Shown one piece after another: positions 46,150-58,189 of a stretch of DNA of 64,000 bases. The DNA lies in contig NC_064554.1 of assembly GCF_023856365.1 (NCBI RefSeq), positions 7,307,001-7,371,000 of the forward strand. The letters run 5' to 3'. Position 1 is the first letter of the stretch, and the number at the start of each line of letters is the position of its first letter. Under the pieces are notes generated by a model, which was given only the letters and a program-made list of their open reading frames with translations, was not told the origin of the DNA and searched no databases. The stretch is from Brienomyrus brachyistius. Its lineage: Eukaryota > Chordata > Actinopteri > Osteoglossiformes > Mormyridae. Both the position numbers and the translations under genes were made by a program.

Positions 46150-49100
46150 CAGCCCCCCCTACCCTGCTATGCACTGCATATAATAATTAACATTGTTACT
46201 ACTGAAATGAAGGTTTATTTGACTGTTTGTTTGCCCCTCCACATATCCCATTGCGCTCTCCTTTTTAAAACACTCACATACATTTAGTGGTGAGCGTGAA
46301 GCTTCTCTGTGTCTGAGCACAGGGTCAGCACGCCACCTGGAGCCCCTGGAGCATTTTTTTGTTTTTTTTGGGGGGGGGGGGGGGGGCGCTACAGGCTTCA
46401 CTCACGCGAGAGATTCGAGTCAATGACCTTCCAAAGAAAGCCACAGAGGACTTACTGCGGAACCCTCAGATAGACCACTACCGTAGAAGACAAGCATGCG
46501 TTAATGGAGCAAACCGTACACATGGATGAAAGCATTAGCTAAGAAATAGCTAATATTTTGCTAAGCAGGTTTACCGGCTATGCTTTGTTAAAATAGATCT
46601 GATGTGAGGGCTCGGAGATCGGCAGCTCTGTCTGCACCTCTAATTCAGGGTGCGCCCTATCGATTAGTCCACCTCGATTTCCTGCCCGAGCTGCCTGTAG
46701 GCCAAACGCTTGACGGCTGCGTATTTCATCGGGCACACGCGTGTAAGGGAGGTAGTGAGAGGGACAGTCATCTGTTTCGGAGGAAGGAGACCGAGCAGAA
46801 AGAACAAAGAAATAGTTCATGCCAACTCTGGGAGCCCAAGTTGTACCTCTGCTCAGCTAATGATGCAGTGATGCGGTGAGAAGATTAATGAACTTTGAAC
46901 TTATCGAAGAGCCAAGGGAAAATACAAGTAGCATTGAAGGGTGACACATCTACAGAGGGCACGCATCTCCGTGTCTCTGCCATTAACCGTGACTGTTAGC
47001 GCTCCCCCGGCTTGTAAATGCCACCTCATTGTACAAACACACAAGATGCAACCTCACAAATCCGCTTTGTGCTCTTCAGATAAATGCCACGCACCTCGGA
47101 TTTAAAGCATATTTACATTCAAAATGACTTCCTCGTTCATTCCAATTTTCTGCTACTTTAATTTTAGGTCCGTCGCTCTAGGTGACGATGACAGGCACTG
47201 CCAGAGTTACTTAGGTTTATTAGATTGCTCTGTTGGTATTTCTCACCAGTTATATTTTATCTCACAGTGTACAGACTGCACTGGCAAAAAAATGGCCTGT
47301 CATGATGAATCCATTATCTGAAATTAAATTTTATTTGTTTTTGCGCAATACAGGCGTGAAATGTAAAATAGCTGAATATGAATATTCATACGCATTACAA
47401 CCTGCCTTAATATCACATTCTTACATCTTTAGTTTAGACGTTGGTTCCAAAGACATTAACTCATCTAAGATGTATACTGTATTCTGGAATATACAGCAAA
47501 ATCTCTGTAATACAGCAAAATCTCTGTATTCAGATACATGCAATTTGTAAACTTGATACATATTTAGACATACTTTATGTCTTTAAGCTCTTGTGTAAAT
47601 TCCAGATATAGCAAAATATTATATATTACTACAGAAGTTGGATTAGATGCTACTATACTGCATATACATTTTTATCTTTTATTATAGAGTAGTTTGGTCT
47701 AGTAAGTTTTCTTTTAATTAGTACATTAGATACATATTTCCGGAAGTGTAAGTAGGAGAAATTGAGATGGGAGAAACGGCTCAGAGTTAATTAAGAAACA
47801 AATGCAGAGGAACGAGAGGCTCGGACTGTGTGTCTGAGCTCAGACCGACATGGTGTTCTGGGCCTTTGCGGCAAATGAGGGGTGGACTTCACTGCTGCCT
47901 GGGCCACGACTTCAGGGAAAACGTGAATCCCTGAAGTTCTTAACAGTGACCGACGTGAAGAAAGAGTTAGCTGAAGCGCAGGGACCCCTGTGGATTTCTT
48001 CCATCCCTCTAAGTGGCTGCCGGACGGCTGCCGCTGAACAAAACTGGCGGCGAATCCGCGGCACGTGTCTCACCCTGACTGCCAGCATCGCCGCTCTGCA
48101 CCGCGCGGTAATTAATGCGCCTGAACCGCGCGCGAAACAGAGAACCTCTTGGGACTAGAAGCCTGCGGCCTGTCCTGGCCGATGGCTGTTAGCGACACGT
48201 TGGGGACATCGGCTACAGCCTGGAGCACGTTAAAGCAGGTGGACCAGCGGACCCTTTCAGGTTTCACTGCACCAAAGACAGCACTGAAACGAGGAGGAAG
48301 GGCTACACTCTGGCCTCAGCGTGTGGAGCTCCAGCGTATGTCCCAGATTCACAAGCAGCCAATTAAGAAGCTTATACATTATATATTTAAATATTAGGGT
48401 GGCATGGCTGCTATTTTTCCCCATAAAGCAACTAACCGATATTTGGTTGGTTTGTAAAAATCTCTGGGCCGATGAAATTAGTGCTGCGATGCTAATTTAG
48501 CAGGATTTCATTTAAAAAATTAACTAGGGCCGTTAAACTTGGCCATGAAACAACAGTTAATTCTGGTTGCATCATCATCATGCGGTATGCTGGAGACAAA
48601 TAATTCTGAATCCATTTGTCATTTTTATGTGGGACAAAAGAGGCTAATAAAAAAATATTGACCATTAGCTCCAATATAAATCAATTAAAACGAACAAAAG
48701 AAAATCTCTTTCTTTAGCATCCAACATTTGAAATGGAAAGCAGTTTAAAAAATAGCAAGCATTTTGCGATTTATTCAATTTTGTAATTTTTATACAGAAG
48801 AGCACTTTAAATGTGCATTATATGGATTTCCCTTGACTTTAGACTATTCGTTTTTATTTTTTGAGTGATATTTTAAATAAATTTTAAATTAAAAACAAAA
48901 ATATTTCACCATACGCTAAGCTAATTAACAAACTGGCAGTGTGCATTAAGACATAAACACGTTTAAACGTTCTGAAATGGGCTAATGCCAGACACCTCTA
49001 AAAACATCATCCATTATTCAATAAGGTGTCTCTTCATCTTATTTATTTGAAACTCTTTTTTTTCCCAGAAGTCCAGTGGACTAACTTGCATTTCATATAA

Positions 49101-51620
49101 AGGCGGTAAAACTTTAAAGCCTCTTGACCAACGCTAACCTTGTGCCCGGTGGTTAAATCCATCAGTCAACGTGCGATGTGGCTTTAGAACAGGCTTCGAC
49201 TCTCCTCTTATTAAGCTTAACGAGATCGGCCACTTTATGCTGAAGGCGAGTCTGACTCTCAGTCAGACGTGTGAAGCGTAGCCCCTGGGCTGTTAGATTA
49301 GCTGGACCCAGAAGCAGTCGAGTGCTGCAGGGTGTTTTCAGAACCTTTCAGAGCCATTGTGGCCTGTTGAAGGTCTGTCTCAATTCTATGGACAGGCTCT
49401 TTTCAGCTCTAATTTAGCAAGGAGCTAATCCCTTTTCAGAGCCGAGCAGGAACTCTGCCCTTTTGGTAAATTCTCCTTTCTGTTTTCCATTAGCTATAAA
49501 TGCGGTAACTGCAGTCATTTTCTCGAGGCTACATCTGCGCGGACGGCAAACTTGGTCAAGTCCTATCACGTGTCCTCATAGGCCGTGGCATGTACTGCTC
49601 TCCCTGCAAAAAGTCAGCATGCGCTTACCGTACCAGCAGCTAATCCGCGTCGTAGGAATTTCCCATTAAAAAACCGCAGAGATGAGTGGTGTGAATTTAA
49701 ACAAGCCCTTCCATCATGCCAATACCGCACGTAAATAAATCCGATTCAGATTTCATTCACTTTTTGCTTCATTACATGCTCGGTAATATGTATGTCCGCT
49801 GAGATTTAATATGAAAATAGCTGTTTTGCAACATTCAGGATTTATTAATGGTACTTAAAGTTCCATTTCATATCTTGGCTCTGTAGTTTATCAATGAGGG
49901 ACTGCTGTTGTCTGTGCTAGAAGGCAAAGAAAATGAACATTTTAGCTGCTTCAAATTGTCCAGTAATGGGCCTTATCTCACGGCTGCACTGGTGACGGCT
50001 AATTATACTGGTGTTTCCCTCTAAATACCTCTCCTGCAATTGTAGCAGCTGCGAAGGTCCTACAGCGGAAGACGGGTTGACTGATGAAAGCGGGCCAGGA
50101 TAAATAATGTCTCCAAAGCGCAGCATGATGATTAATGTACGAAAGGACGCAACGCCCCATTGACAATAATTACAAGTGAGTGTCGGTGATCAGGAGAGGC
50201 CCTTAAACAGACAGAGGATAACAAGCACAGAAAACAAGGCCCAGAAGTCCGTCGGCAGAACCCACCATATCCTGTTCAATCATTCATGTTTCACTGCCCG
50301 TCTGTTTAAACAAATGCAAGATAAATTACGTAGGAGACCCGGTGGAACCGTGTGGTCTTATACCCCACAGAGATTTCTGTGAAAACTTGATGTAATATCT
50401 ATAATCAGAGCTAAGACTGCACATCCGTGACTCAGCAGAAAATTTATTGGGGAGAAATATTTAAGCAAGAAGGCTACAGGTACACATATATCTACAGGTG
50501 TGAGAGTAAATAAACAGGAACAGACTTAGATAGATATTTAGCTTGCTACGTATTTGATTATTAATTGAATCCATTTAGGGAACCTGAGCTTGCCTTTTGC
50601 TTGAAAAGACCACATAGAGGCCTATCTTGAGCTTTTCTAGCGATGGAGGTCTGGTTAGGACCCCACTAAATAGTCGTCACAGATGGTGCAGAATTTATAA
50701 GATACCTTTGGGAACAGGAAACATCAGGGAGTCTGAAGTGGACACAGATGTAGAAGGTATTACAATGCTAGCTTGATGTTATTGCTCTCACCTCAACCAA
50801 ACTTGTTGGTCTGTGATGGTCTCTCATCTACACTACAGTGTCTTCTCCTGAAGCCTCTTATTGGGGTCGCAATGCACACGAGACCTTGAAGACTGTGAAT
50901 CTGGAACCATCACAGTGGTACAAATGGAAATTTCTTGGTGCATATGTACTAAACAGCTATCTAGGGATTCAGCTTTCCTAGAGAAAGTAGGTGGTGTCCT
51001 CAAGGGAGTTCCACCCACCGACTCGGAATTGGCTGATTTTCAGTGCTTGTAAGGCACATAGATCGAAAGGAGACCGGGAGGTAAGCTTGAGTGTTGAGTC
51101 CTTCTCGGAGTTTAGTAGTCACTGGGTATCTTTATAGAACCATGCTTAAATGCAATGAGTTGTACTTGGGCATACTGTAGGTGTAATTTGGGATAAGATG
51201 GAGAGGTCATAGAAGCTGTCATTGCTTTTGGGAAGATCTCATCCTTTATCTGACAAAATATCGCCAAGCTAAGATGAAGAAGGCAAGAAGTTTCTAACGG
51301 CAATGAGTCTCAGAGGGGGTTGGATGCCCAGTTGTCATGACCTTGTCCAGGTTATGTTCAACAAGGGCAGGAAAATGCTGACTAGTATGACTGGGAATAC
51401 AGGTAAGCTCAGTGTAGAGAAACCCTCATCTCCATTAGTTTGCAATCCATCACTGACCACTCACTGTATTTTCCTGAAGTGAAGAAAACAGCAAAAGTAA
51501 ATGAGAACTGGTCATGGATGCTGAAGGTACTGGGGGGGCATCCCAGTCTTACCATTTAAAAAAAAAAATAACACTTTTTAGATGGGGAAATTCTCTTTTC
51601 ACCTACCCCATCTTGCTCTC
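46150..51620. other. No gene; CpG-rich block at 47870-48140
   Basis: Mostly unique AT-rich sequence. 46370-46386 is a run of 17 G, and 47485-47530 contains a 20-bp tandem duplication ('acagcaaaatctctgtaat'). 47870-48140 is GC- and CpG-rich (for example 'ggcggcgaatccgcggcacg') and open over 102 codons on the plus strand, without a recognisable protein. Confidence 0.5.
46370..46386. repeat. Poly-G tract (17 G)
   Basis: An uninterrupted G run following two T runs. Length may be unreliable in assembly. Confidence 0.9.
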
Positions 51621-51624
51621 CATG

Positions 51625-51800
51625 ACACCCAGACACATATGCAGGAGAGAGTGAGCTTGGCAGTGAAGGGCAGCCACCTGCAGCTTCGCCCATGGGGCTC
51701 GCCAAGGGCCTCGCTCAAGGGCCCCGGACATGTCACTATTATTGCCGAAACTGAACTTGAACCAGCAAGTTTTCTGATCCACATGCTGCCCCCTAAACCA
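51625..51800 (-). repeat. SINE copy, minus strand
   Basis: The minus strand from 51800 has a 'ttggtttagggggcagcatgtgg' head and a B-box-like 'ggttcaagttc'. The 'cttgagcgaggcccttggcg' body and 'gcaggtggctgcccttca' match the copies at 18270-18519 and 8340-8525. Confidence 0.7.
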
Positions 51801-54117
51801 AAACGTGGGCTCTTTGATGGGCTCCAGGACACCTTCTTTGTCATTGATTCAGGAGCTCTGAGGTTTGGCAGATCTTCAAAGCGTGGAGAGCGAGGCCAGT
51901 GAGGCAGTCTGGGAATTTCATCAGAATTCCAGCAATAAAAACATTTCCGTGAGCATATTCCTGTGACAGTCTACGTGGCCCTAAGGCATAGGTCCTGAAT
52001 AAACAGCATTGCACAATTATCAGCCTGAATTAGTCAAGCTTGGTACAAAATATCCACTGAAAATTCATAACTAAATCCTATTGTTAATTCCATTAGGACC
52101 GAACAGAAATATAATGGAAGCACCAAGTTTCAAATGAGACTTCCAAAACGAACAAAGATAATTAACAGTTATGCATTGTACTGGCTATAATGTGCTAAGA
52201 ATTCAAAGTAATTCTGCATTACAAAAGACATTACTGTACATGTGCCTCCGGAAGCTGTAAAGTTAGTCGAATATCTATGTGTGGAGGTACTGATCAAATG
52301 TTGGTATTTAGCATAGGATGTGGAGACCGATTGTAAACTAAACTAGGTGGCTTCACTGAAACTATGGAGCATGTGTATGAAATGGTCAGCCGGCAGAGGC
52401 AGTCTGGCTTTGTAATTTCACGCCGACTTTGGTTTTGAAGCGGCAGTCCGAATGGTCTGTGCCAAGCACACGGGAGACGGAAGGCATCCCGCTTCATCAC
52501 TGCCGAGTGTGACAAAAGACCCGAGATCTTTAATAATGGCAGTCTGGTGAGCCCACTGCTGATACAGCCTGATGAGCTGGCCTTCCTCCATGACACCAAA
52601 CCGCGGATTTCTCAGTCTCCTGAAGTGAGTAATAAACATTCATATGCACGCAACTCGCTCTCGCTCACGCTCCCTATCTCTGTCGCCTGCTCGGCTTTGC
52701 GTGTGAATAAAGGCATGCTCAATAGATGCCGTGATGACTGATGACTTCAGCTGAGCCGTAAAATGTGCGTGAGTGAGTGGAGGGGCAGGTTCAACGTTCT
52801 TGTGGGGAAATATTCAATTGATCACATTAAAAAAATGCAGCGAATCGGAAGTCCCCAAAAAAGCTAGCAAAAAATAAAATAGCTTCTGTGCATCTCCTTG
52901 TCTGATTTTTTAAAATTATTATTATTATTATTTAATATAGAATCCAACTCTGACTCACAAATCAACTCGTCCATCATCTCTAAGTTTGCTATGCAACCAT
53001 CTGGAGATACTGACAAAAGGTGTCAGGCTACTGACTAATCATACACTGTCTTCTCTGCTCGTTGTAAACAGAAGACATAAACAAAGAAATAATTTAAAAC
53101 TAAACAACTGGAGAAGGACAGAATGTTTCGCAGGCAATCAGCAGGGAATCCCAGGGGGTGTCCAAGTTAGATTTCCTTTAACAGTTTCATGACTTTTGCC
53201 ATGTTTAAATCATTTTGGAGTCTAGTAGGGGTTTACGCAACACATCAACAGCAACGTGAGGAATCAAAAGCAAGACACATTATCTTCAAGGGTTTCGCAT
53301 CCTGGCTTTAGTGCTTTAAGACCTATAGGGTTTATCCCGTCCATTTTCTGAGGAGAGATAAGGAAGTCACTGCAGAAAATGCTGCATGCCTGTTTTCCCA
53401 AAGGAGGCTGTATCTTTAACACTACAGTCTCCTCATTATCACGTAGCCATTTGACTTCAAGATAAAATGTTAGCCATAAATTGGAGTTCAGAGTCTTCCT
53501 TTTGAGGAAGAGTTTGTGACTTATCAAACACTGCTCGTTTTTAGGGTGCAATTAAAAGTGTTTAACGGGGCAGCTGCAGGTGCACATTGACAAGATACAA
53601 TTTGACAGCAGCTAGATCTAATGAGATTAGCAGATCATTCGTTTGGTCATTGTGATAAGAAATTGTATTCACTCTTCCAGGGGCATGATAACGTCACTTT
53701 ACTGACCTGTGGCAGATGGATCTGATAGTCATTGATGGTCCTTCATTAGCACATCCTTGATTTATTACAGTGAATTTTGGATTTACGAATGTAGTTTCAG
53801 GCCTGGCCAGGAAAATGGTACTTACAAAGAAATGGCTTGATAGTAGCATCACATATGTCCAATATCTAGTTTCAGTTTTTGAAAATGGAGGTGTGTTGTT
53901 TGTGTTATGAAACATTTGGCTTGAAATGAAGTTGGCTTCATTTTTAATAGGATAGTTAAAGTGTGTGAACAGTCACAATTATGGAATTTACTTCCAGATA
54001 ATTCACCCTGTATTTTTGTTTTATTATTATTATTTTTTCTATGTACTCTAGTTGCCTAACATATTCCACAGATGTGCAGCATAGTGAAGCTAAATTGCCC
54101 TTTGTGTGCGCGCGTAC

Positions 54118-54118
<1 letters not shown>
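51801..54118. other. No confident gene; exon candidate inside
   Basis: Unique-looking sequence. An exon candidate at 52441-52624 is listed separately. Nothing else supported. Confidence 0.5.
52441..52624 (+). other. Candidate protein-coding exon, unrecognised product
   Basis: One frame is open from after a TGA at 52436-52438 to a consensus splice donor GTGAGT at 52625-52630. Two possible acceptor AGs lie at 52439-52440 and 52445-52446. Codons in the second half (AGC, CTG, CTG, CAG, GAG, CTG, GCC, TTC, CTC, GAC, ACC) are typical of vertebrate genes. The peptide includes SLVSPLLIQPDELAFLHD. I do not recognise it. The opposite strand is also open, which weakens the case, and no partner exon is found. 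Confidence 0.3.

Positions 54119-54155
<37 letters not shown>
54119..54155. repeat. (GT)n microsatellite
   Basis: About 18 uninterrupted GT units preceded by 'gtgcgcgcgtacact'. Confidence 0.95.
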
Positions 54156-54156
<1 letters not shown>

Positions 54157-54659
54157 AATGACACCCTATCCACAATCCACAACACCCCCCGCCCCCATTC
54201 CCAGTGCTTCGTAGGATAACTGCCAGAATCACCAGGACCCTGAGCCAAAAATGCAGCTCTGGAAGATGGATGAACGCAGGCCTATCTGAGGAGGGGTGGG
54301 GCTTATTGGCTCGCCAGCTTATTTGGCGCCTCAGCTGAGGTCAACATTAACTAAGTAATGGAAATCATTGTGCCTGCTACTGCTGGACCATTGTAATACA
54401 GAGGCAACTATAATGAGGAATAATACTTGACCGATCACTGGCAATCTACAGTGTGACCTTTCCAGACTAGCTTGTGCCAACAGTAGCGTCACCATGCAGG
54501 TCACGTTAGCCAAGGCTATGTGATCACATGTCCAAGATTGGATTTAGCGTAAGTATATTTCTAGCGTATATTTAGTAGGGATGTAACAGCATGCAAAACT
54601 CACGATTCAGTACTAACCTCGGGTTTTGGTTTACGCATCAGCGCAATATCAAATGTCCC

Positions 54660-54878
54660 TCACGATGTCACAAGAACCTGTTATTTTGACATTGTGGGGA
54701 TCTTTTCAGGTCCCCACAAAGATCTGTGAATGCAATCAAAAAACAAAAAATCTCATATTTTGTTTGGTTACTCATGGTTACGTTTAGGGCTGGGCAGGTG
54801 TTAAGGCCATCATGTTGCGTTTAGACTTTTCCCCATAGAAATGAATGGAGAGTCCCCACAAAGATATTATTACAGACC
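54660..54878. mobile_element. Dispersed 'ggtccccacaaagat' repeat (MITE-like)
   Basis: 'ggtccccacaaagat' near 54710 recurs as 'gtccccacaaagatat' near 54855, around an interior with 'tttgtttggttactcatggttacgtttagggctgggcagg' in short phrases and 'catagaaatgaatggag'. This is a widespread non-autonomous repeat of fish introns. A decayed interior copy is at 19440-19530. Its exact ends and class are uncertain. Confidence 0.65.
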
Positions 54879-54907
54879 TGTCTGTGTTTGTATAATGCTT
54901 TTGTTTG

Positions 54908-55484
54908 TATCCTTTGTGTCAGAACTGTGTCTGTGCCCGGCCGCATGGCGCCCCTCCGCGTACCGTAATCCTTTGTGTCGGTACTGTGTCCGTGCCCGAC
55001 CGCATGGCGCCCCTCCACGTACCGTAATCCTTTGTGTCGGTACTGTGTCCGTGTCCGGCCACATGGTGCCCCTCCACGTACCGTAATTCTTTGTGTCGGT
55101 ACTGTGTCCGTGCCCGGCCGCATGGCGCCCCTCCGCGTACCGTAATCCTTTGTGTCGGTACTGTGTCCGTGTCCGGCCACATGGTGCCCCTCCACGTACC
55201 GTAATTCTTTGTGTCGGTACTGTGTCCGTGCCCGGCCGCATGGCACCCCTCCACGTACCGTAATCCTTTGTGTCGGTACTGTGTCCGTGCCCGGCCGCAT
55301 GGCGCCCCTCCGCGTACCGTAATCCTTTGTGTCGGTACTGTGTCCGTGCCCAACCGCATGGCACCCCTCCACGTACCGTAATCCTTTGTGTCGGTACTGT
55401 GTCCGTGCCCGGCCGCATGGCGCCCCTCCGCCTACCGTAATCCTTTGTGTCGGTACTGCGTCTGTGCCCGACCGCATGGATGCC
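54908..55484. repeat. 59-bp CpG-rich minisatellite, about 10 copies
   Basis: The phrase 'taccgtaatcctttgtgtcg' recurs every 59 bp (for example at 54961, 55020, 55079). About nine full copies and one partial copy are present. Copies differ at a few CpG/TpG sites. Two copies (near 55046 and 55164) share the same variants and alternate with another type, which suggests duplication of a 118-bp dimer. Since 59 is not a multiple of three and the minus strand lacks stops, all three minus frames stay open for 146-218 codons. That is a by-product of the repeat. Confidence 0.95.
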
Positions 55485-55549
55485 AGTCAAATTCCCACAA
55501 ATCCACAGGAAACTTTATTACACAAACCCTAACCAAAGAACTGCATCTT
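55485..55549. other. Spacer between minisatellite and piggyBac composite
   Basis: Short unique stretch, no feature. Confidence 0.5.
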
Positions 55550-55571
55550 TTAACACTAGAACTGCCAAATC

Positions 55572-55587
55572 TACGCAAATTTGCGTA
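55572..55587. repeat. 16-bp perfect palindrome near the left piggyBac end
   Basis: TACGCAAATTTGCGTA, 18 bp inside the left terminus. The right terminus lacks it. Subterminal inverted motifs of this kind occur in piggyBac-like elements, possibly as transposase binding sites. Confidence 0.75.
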
Positions 55588-55892
55588 AATTCCCTGGGCC
55601 TAACACCTACTAGCATCCCTGCTGAGAGTTTCTTGGGCCATTGTCCTCCTGCTTTTGTTGTGCAAACACACCCATTACCTGTGAGGCCTGGCACATTTGC
55701 ATTTTTTTACTCAGAGCAGCTAAAATCCAAGGCAGGCTAAACCTCTGTGTGTGACATGGAAACCTTCACAAAAGTCTGCCATATCTATACCAAATATCCC
55801 ACATGCTGACTGACCTGCAAATATGAAAGACACACATTCACAAAATATATGGAAGCACAAGTCTGTTTTATTTATAAAAAAAATTGAGTGTT

Positions 55893-56896
55893 TCAAACTT
55901 TGCAGTGTTTGCAGACCCAGTGACCATCATCCCTGCATTTGGCGCAAGTGAATTTGTAACACTTTGCACTGGTAAACCTGCTGCGGTTTCTGTTGCAGTT
56001 CTCCTGTACCTGACACTGAGTTGTCCATACAAGTCCTGGCACAGCAGCAGCCTTCCTCTGTCCCCATAGCCTTTTGTGGCATAAATTGGCAATGGAGTTC
56101 CTTGGCTAGATGACTCAAAAATAATCTTCTTTTGCCTTCCCACCCTGTACATGCCTTGTACAGAACGTAGGAATTTGCCACCACCAGGTCCAGCATGTTG
56201 TAAAATACAGCTACTGGCCACCTGCATGTTGCTGCTCTTACGGAATACATGCGCGCCATTTGGTCCAACACATTTACACCACACTATAACAGCAGAGAGA
56301 GAGAGAGTCATGAGTGTATTTGCTTTTTTTCTACCTTCTTTCTATATAGGCCTGTATAGTACATATCAGAAAACATTGTAGCACTGATGTAAAATTATAC
56401 ACACATTCACATACCTTCATGTGGTTATAGTCTGTTATCGTGTTGGGTTTCCTCTTTCTGCCTTCACAGATCGCCACATCTTGGTCCAAGGAACTCAGAA
56501 CACACACAATCTTGTTTTTTTAGGTGCATAAATTGTCAAGGAGACACTGCCACTTCTAAGCACTGACGCGGAGAATTCCTCTTGCTGTGCAGTGTCCTTT
56601 GAAATTGGAGGAAGTTCATACCAAACTTTATTCCCTGTGCTCAATAGTGTTGTTTTGCGCTGAAGCAGTCTGTGTGACAGTGCCAGTGAGGTGAAGAAAT
56701 TGTCCGTTGTGACATTTCTCCCGTCATCCAGAAATGGCTCCATCAGACTCATGACCATGTTCTCTGCCAGCCTCTCCCTTTTCTGGTGACTGGGGTCCTT
56801 TCCCAAGTTAGGGGACACGTTGCAGACGTATTTGGTCTCCAAATCCGTGGCCATCCAGAACTTGATCCCAAATTTGTCCGGCTTGGATGCGATATA
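55893..56896 (-). pseudogene. piggyBac transposase, 3' half (left arm)
   Basis: The minus strand starts mid-protein with [14 protein letters not shown], then ATDLETKY (first catalytic Asp), NVTTDNFFTS (second catalytic Asp) and, after a candidate intron, QMARMYSVRAAT and WPVAVFYNMLDL. The Cys-rich C-terminus (pattern C-x5-C ... C-x5-C-x2-C ... C-x2-C) ends at TGA 55893-55895. A one-base change at an A run near 56515 and another shift near 56080 break the frame. The N-terminal half is missing, cut by the L2 junction. The product would be a DDE-type TTAA-specific transposase; this copy cannot encode one. Confidence 0.85.
56284..56414 (-). other. Candidate 131-bp intron in piggyBac transposase
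   Basis: On the minus strand GTATGT at 56414 and a CT-rich tract ending TTATAG at 56284 bracket a stop-containing stretch. Skipping it joins 'NHMK' to 'CGVNVLDQM' in one frame, exactly where piggyBac proteins are continuous. Confidence 0.6.
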
Positions 56897-57884
56897 CCAA
56901 GTGACATGGAATGGATCCACATCTACTCCACGTTGTCTTTCCACCGGTGTCCCTCAGGGCTCGGTTCTTGGCCCTCTCCTATTCTCCCTCTACACTAAAT
57001 CTCTTGGCGAAGTTATATCCTCACATGGCTTCTCCTACCACTGCTATGCCGATGACACTCAACTCATCCTCTCCTTCCCTCCCTCAGACACTCATGTCTC
57101 CACTAAGATCTCTACATGCTTGGCAGACATCTCATCTTGGATGACCACTCACCAGCTAAAACTCAAAACTAGTAAAACTGAGTTGCTTTACATCCCGGCT
57201 GACTCATCCCCCCTCCAGGACCTTGCGATCTCCTTTGACAACTCCCTGATCCGTCCTTCGGTTTCTGCTAGAAACCTTGGAGTTACCATAGATGATCGGT
57301 TGTCATTTTCCTCACATATCACCAGTCTTTCTCGCTCTTGTCGGTTTCTCCTCTTTAACATCAGGAGGATACGTCCATTTCTTTCCACCCAGGCTACCCA
57401 GATACTCGTCCAGTCCCTCGTCATCTCACGCCTTGACTACTGCAACTCGCTTCTAGCGGGTTTACCACTGAGCGCCATCCGTCCCCTCCAACTGATTCAG
57501 AATGCAGCTGCTCGTCTTGTTTTCATCCTTCCCAAGTTCTCCCACACCACTCCTTTGCTGCGCTCCCTCCACTGGCTTCCTGTAGCTGCACGCATCAGAT
57601 TCAAAACACTGATGCTCGCATACAAAGCCAAAAATTCTCTGGCACCATCCTACCTAAAGGACCTCATCACACCCCGCTCTGCACCACGATCTCTCCGATC
57701 CTCCAGCACTGCTCGACTGGTCCCACCTCCCCTCAAGGCACAAGGAAGACACGCATCTCGGCTCTTCTCTGTCCTGGCACCTAATTGATGGAATGAACTC
57801 CCCCTAGATGTCCGAACAGATGAATCCTTGAATGTCTTCAAGCGACGACTCAAAACTTTTCTTTTTCAGAAATACCTGACGTAG
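56897..57884 (+). pseudogene. L2 reverse transcriptase, C-terminal part
   Basis: The frame carries [17 protein letters not shown], the catalytic motif YADDTQL, the thumb-like region and the conserved [12 protein letters not shown] and [13 protein letters not shown] blocks. A TGA at 57786-57788 interrupts it just before WNELP; the same frame then runs to TAG at 57882-57884. The N-terminal endonuclease and most fingers/palm are missing. An ATG-started reading from 56820 would begin in antisense piggyBac sequence, a chance chimera. The RT would perform target-primed reverse transcription. Confidence 0.85.
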
Positions 57885-58100
57885 AACTTCTATATTCTTA
57901 CTCGACTCTTTTTCTGGTGTGTGTTTTAAAAAAATAAAATAAAAATTCTGCACTACTCAATGGCGTTCTCAGAGATAGTATTCGTAGCTGGGGTCCTTAT
58001 TGAGCTAGCATCGGAAATTCATTGCAGAGTCTCAAAGCACTTATGTAAGTCGCTCTGGCTAAGGGCGTCTGCCAAATCCTGTAAATGTAAATGTAAATAT
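56897..58100 (+). mobile_element. L2-type LINE, 5'-truncated
   Basis: The 3' 1.2 kb of an L2 LINE on the plus strand. It begins in the RT domain just before [13 protein letters not shown] and ends in the family's characteristic 3' tail ('aagtcgctctggctaagggcgtctgcc', then a TGTAAA/ATGTAA repeat at 58080-58100). It lies between the two inverted piggyBac arms. No clear target duplication, because both junctions are in rearranged piggyBac sequence. Confidence 0.85.
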
Positions 58101-58189
58101 ACTGCATGGACAATGAACCTTGGTCGAGAACAGCTGTACATCTATGTTCATGTGTTCTCCTGGAGTGAAACTTTCAGCACAGTTCTTGG

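Noticed and set aside
54908..55484. Possible CRISPR array
   Set aside because: There are no unique spacers; the whole 59-bp unit repeats, and the context is vertebrate.
54821..55490. Long minus-strand open frames of 146-218 codons with repeated peptide
   Set aside because: They arise from a 59-bp tandem repeat lacking stops in any minus frame, and no promoter, splice site or domain supports a gene.
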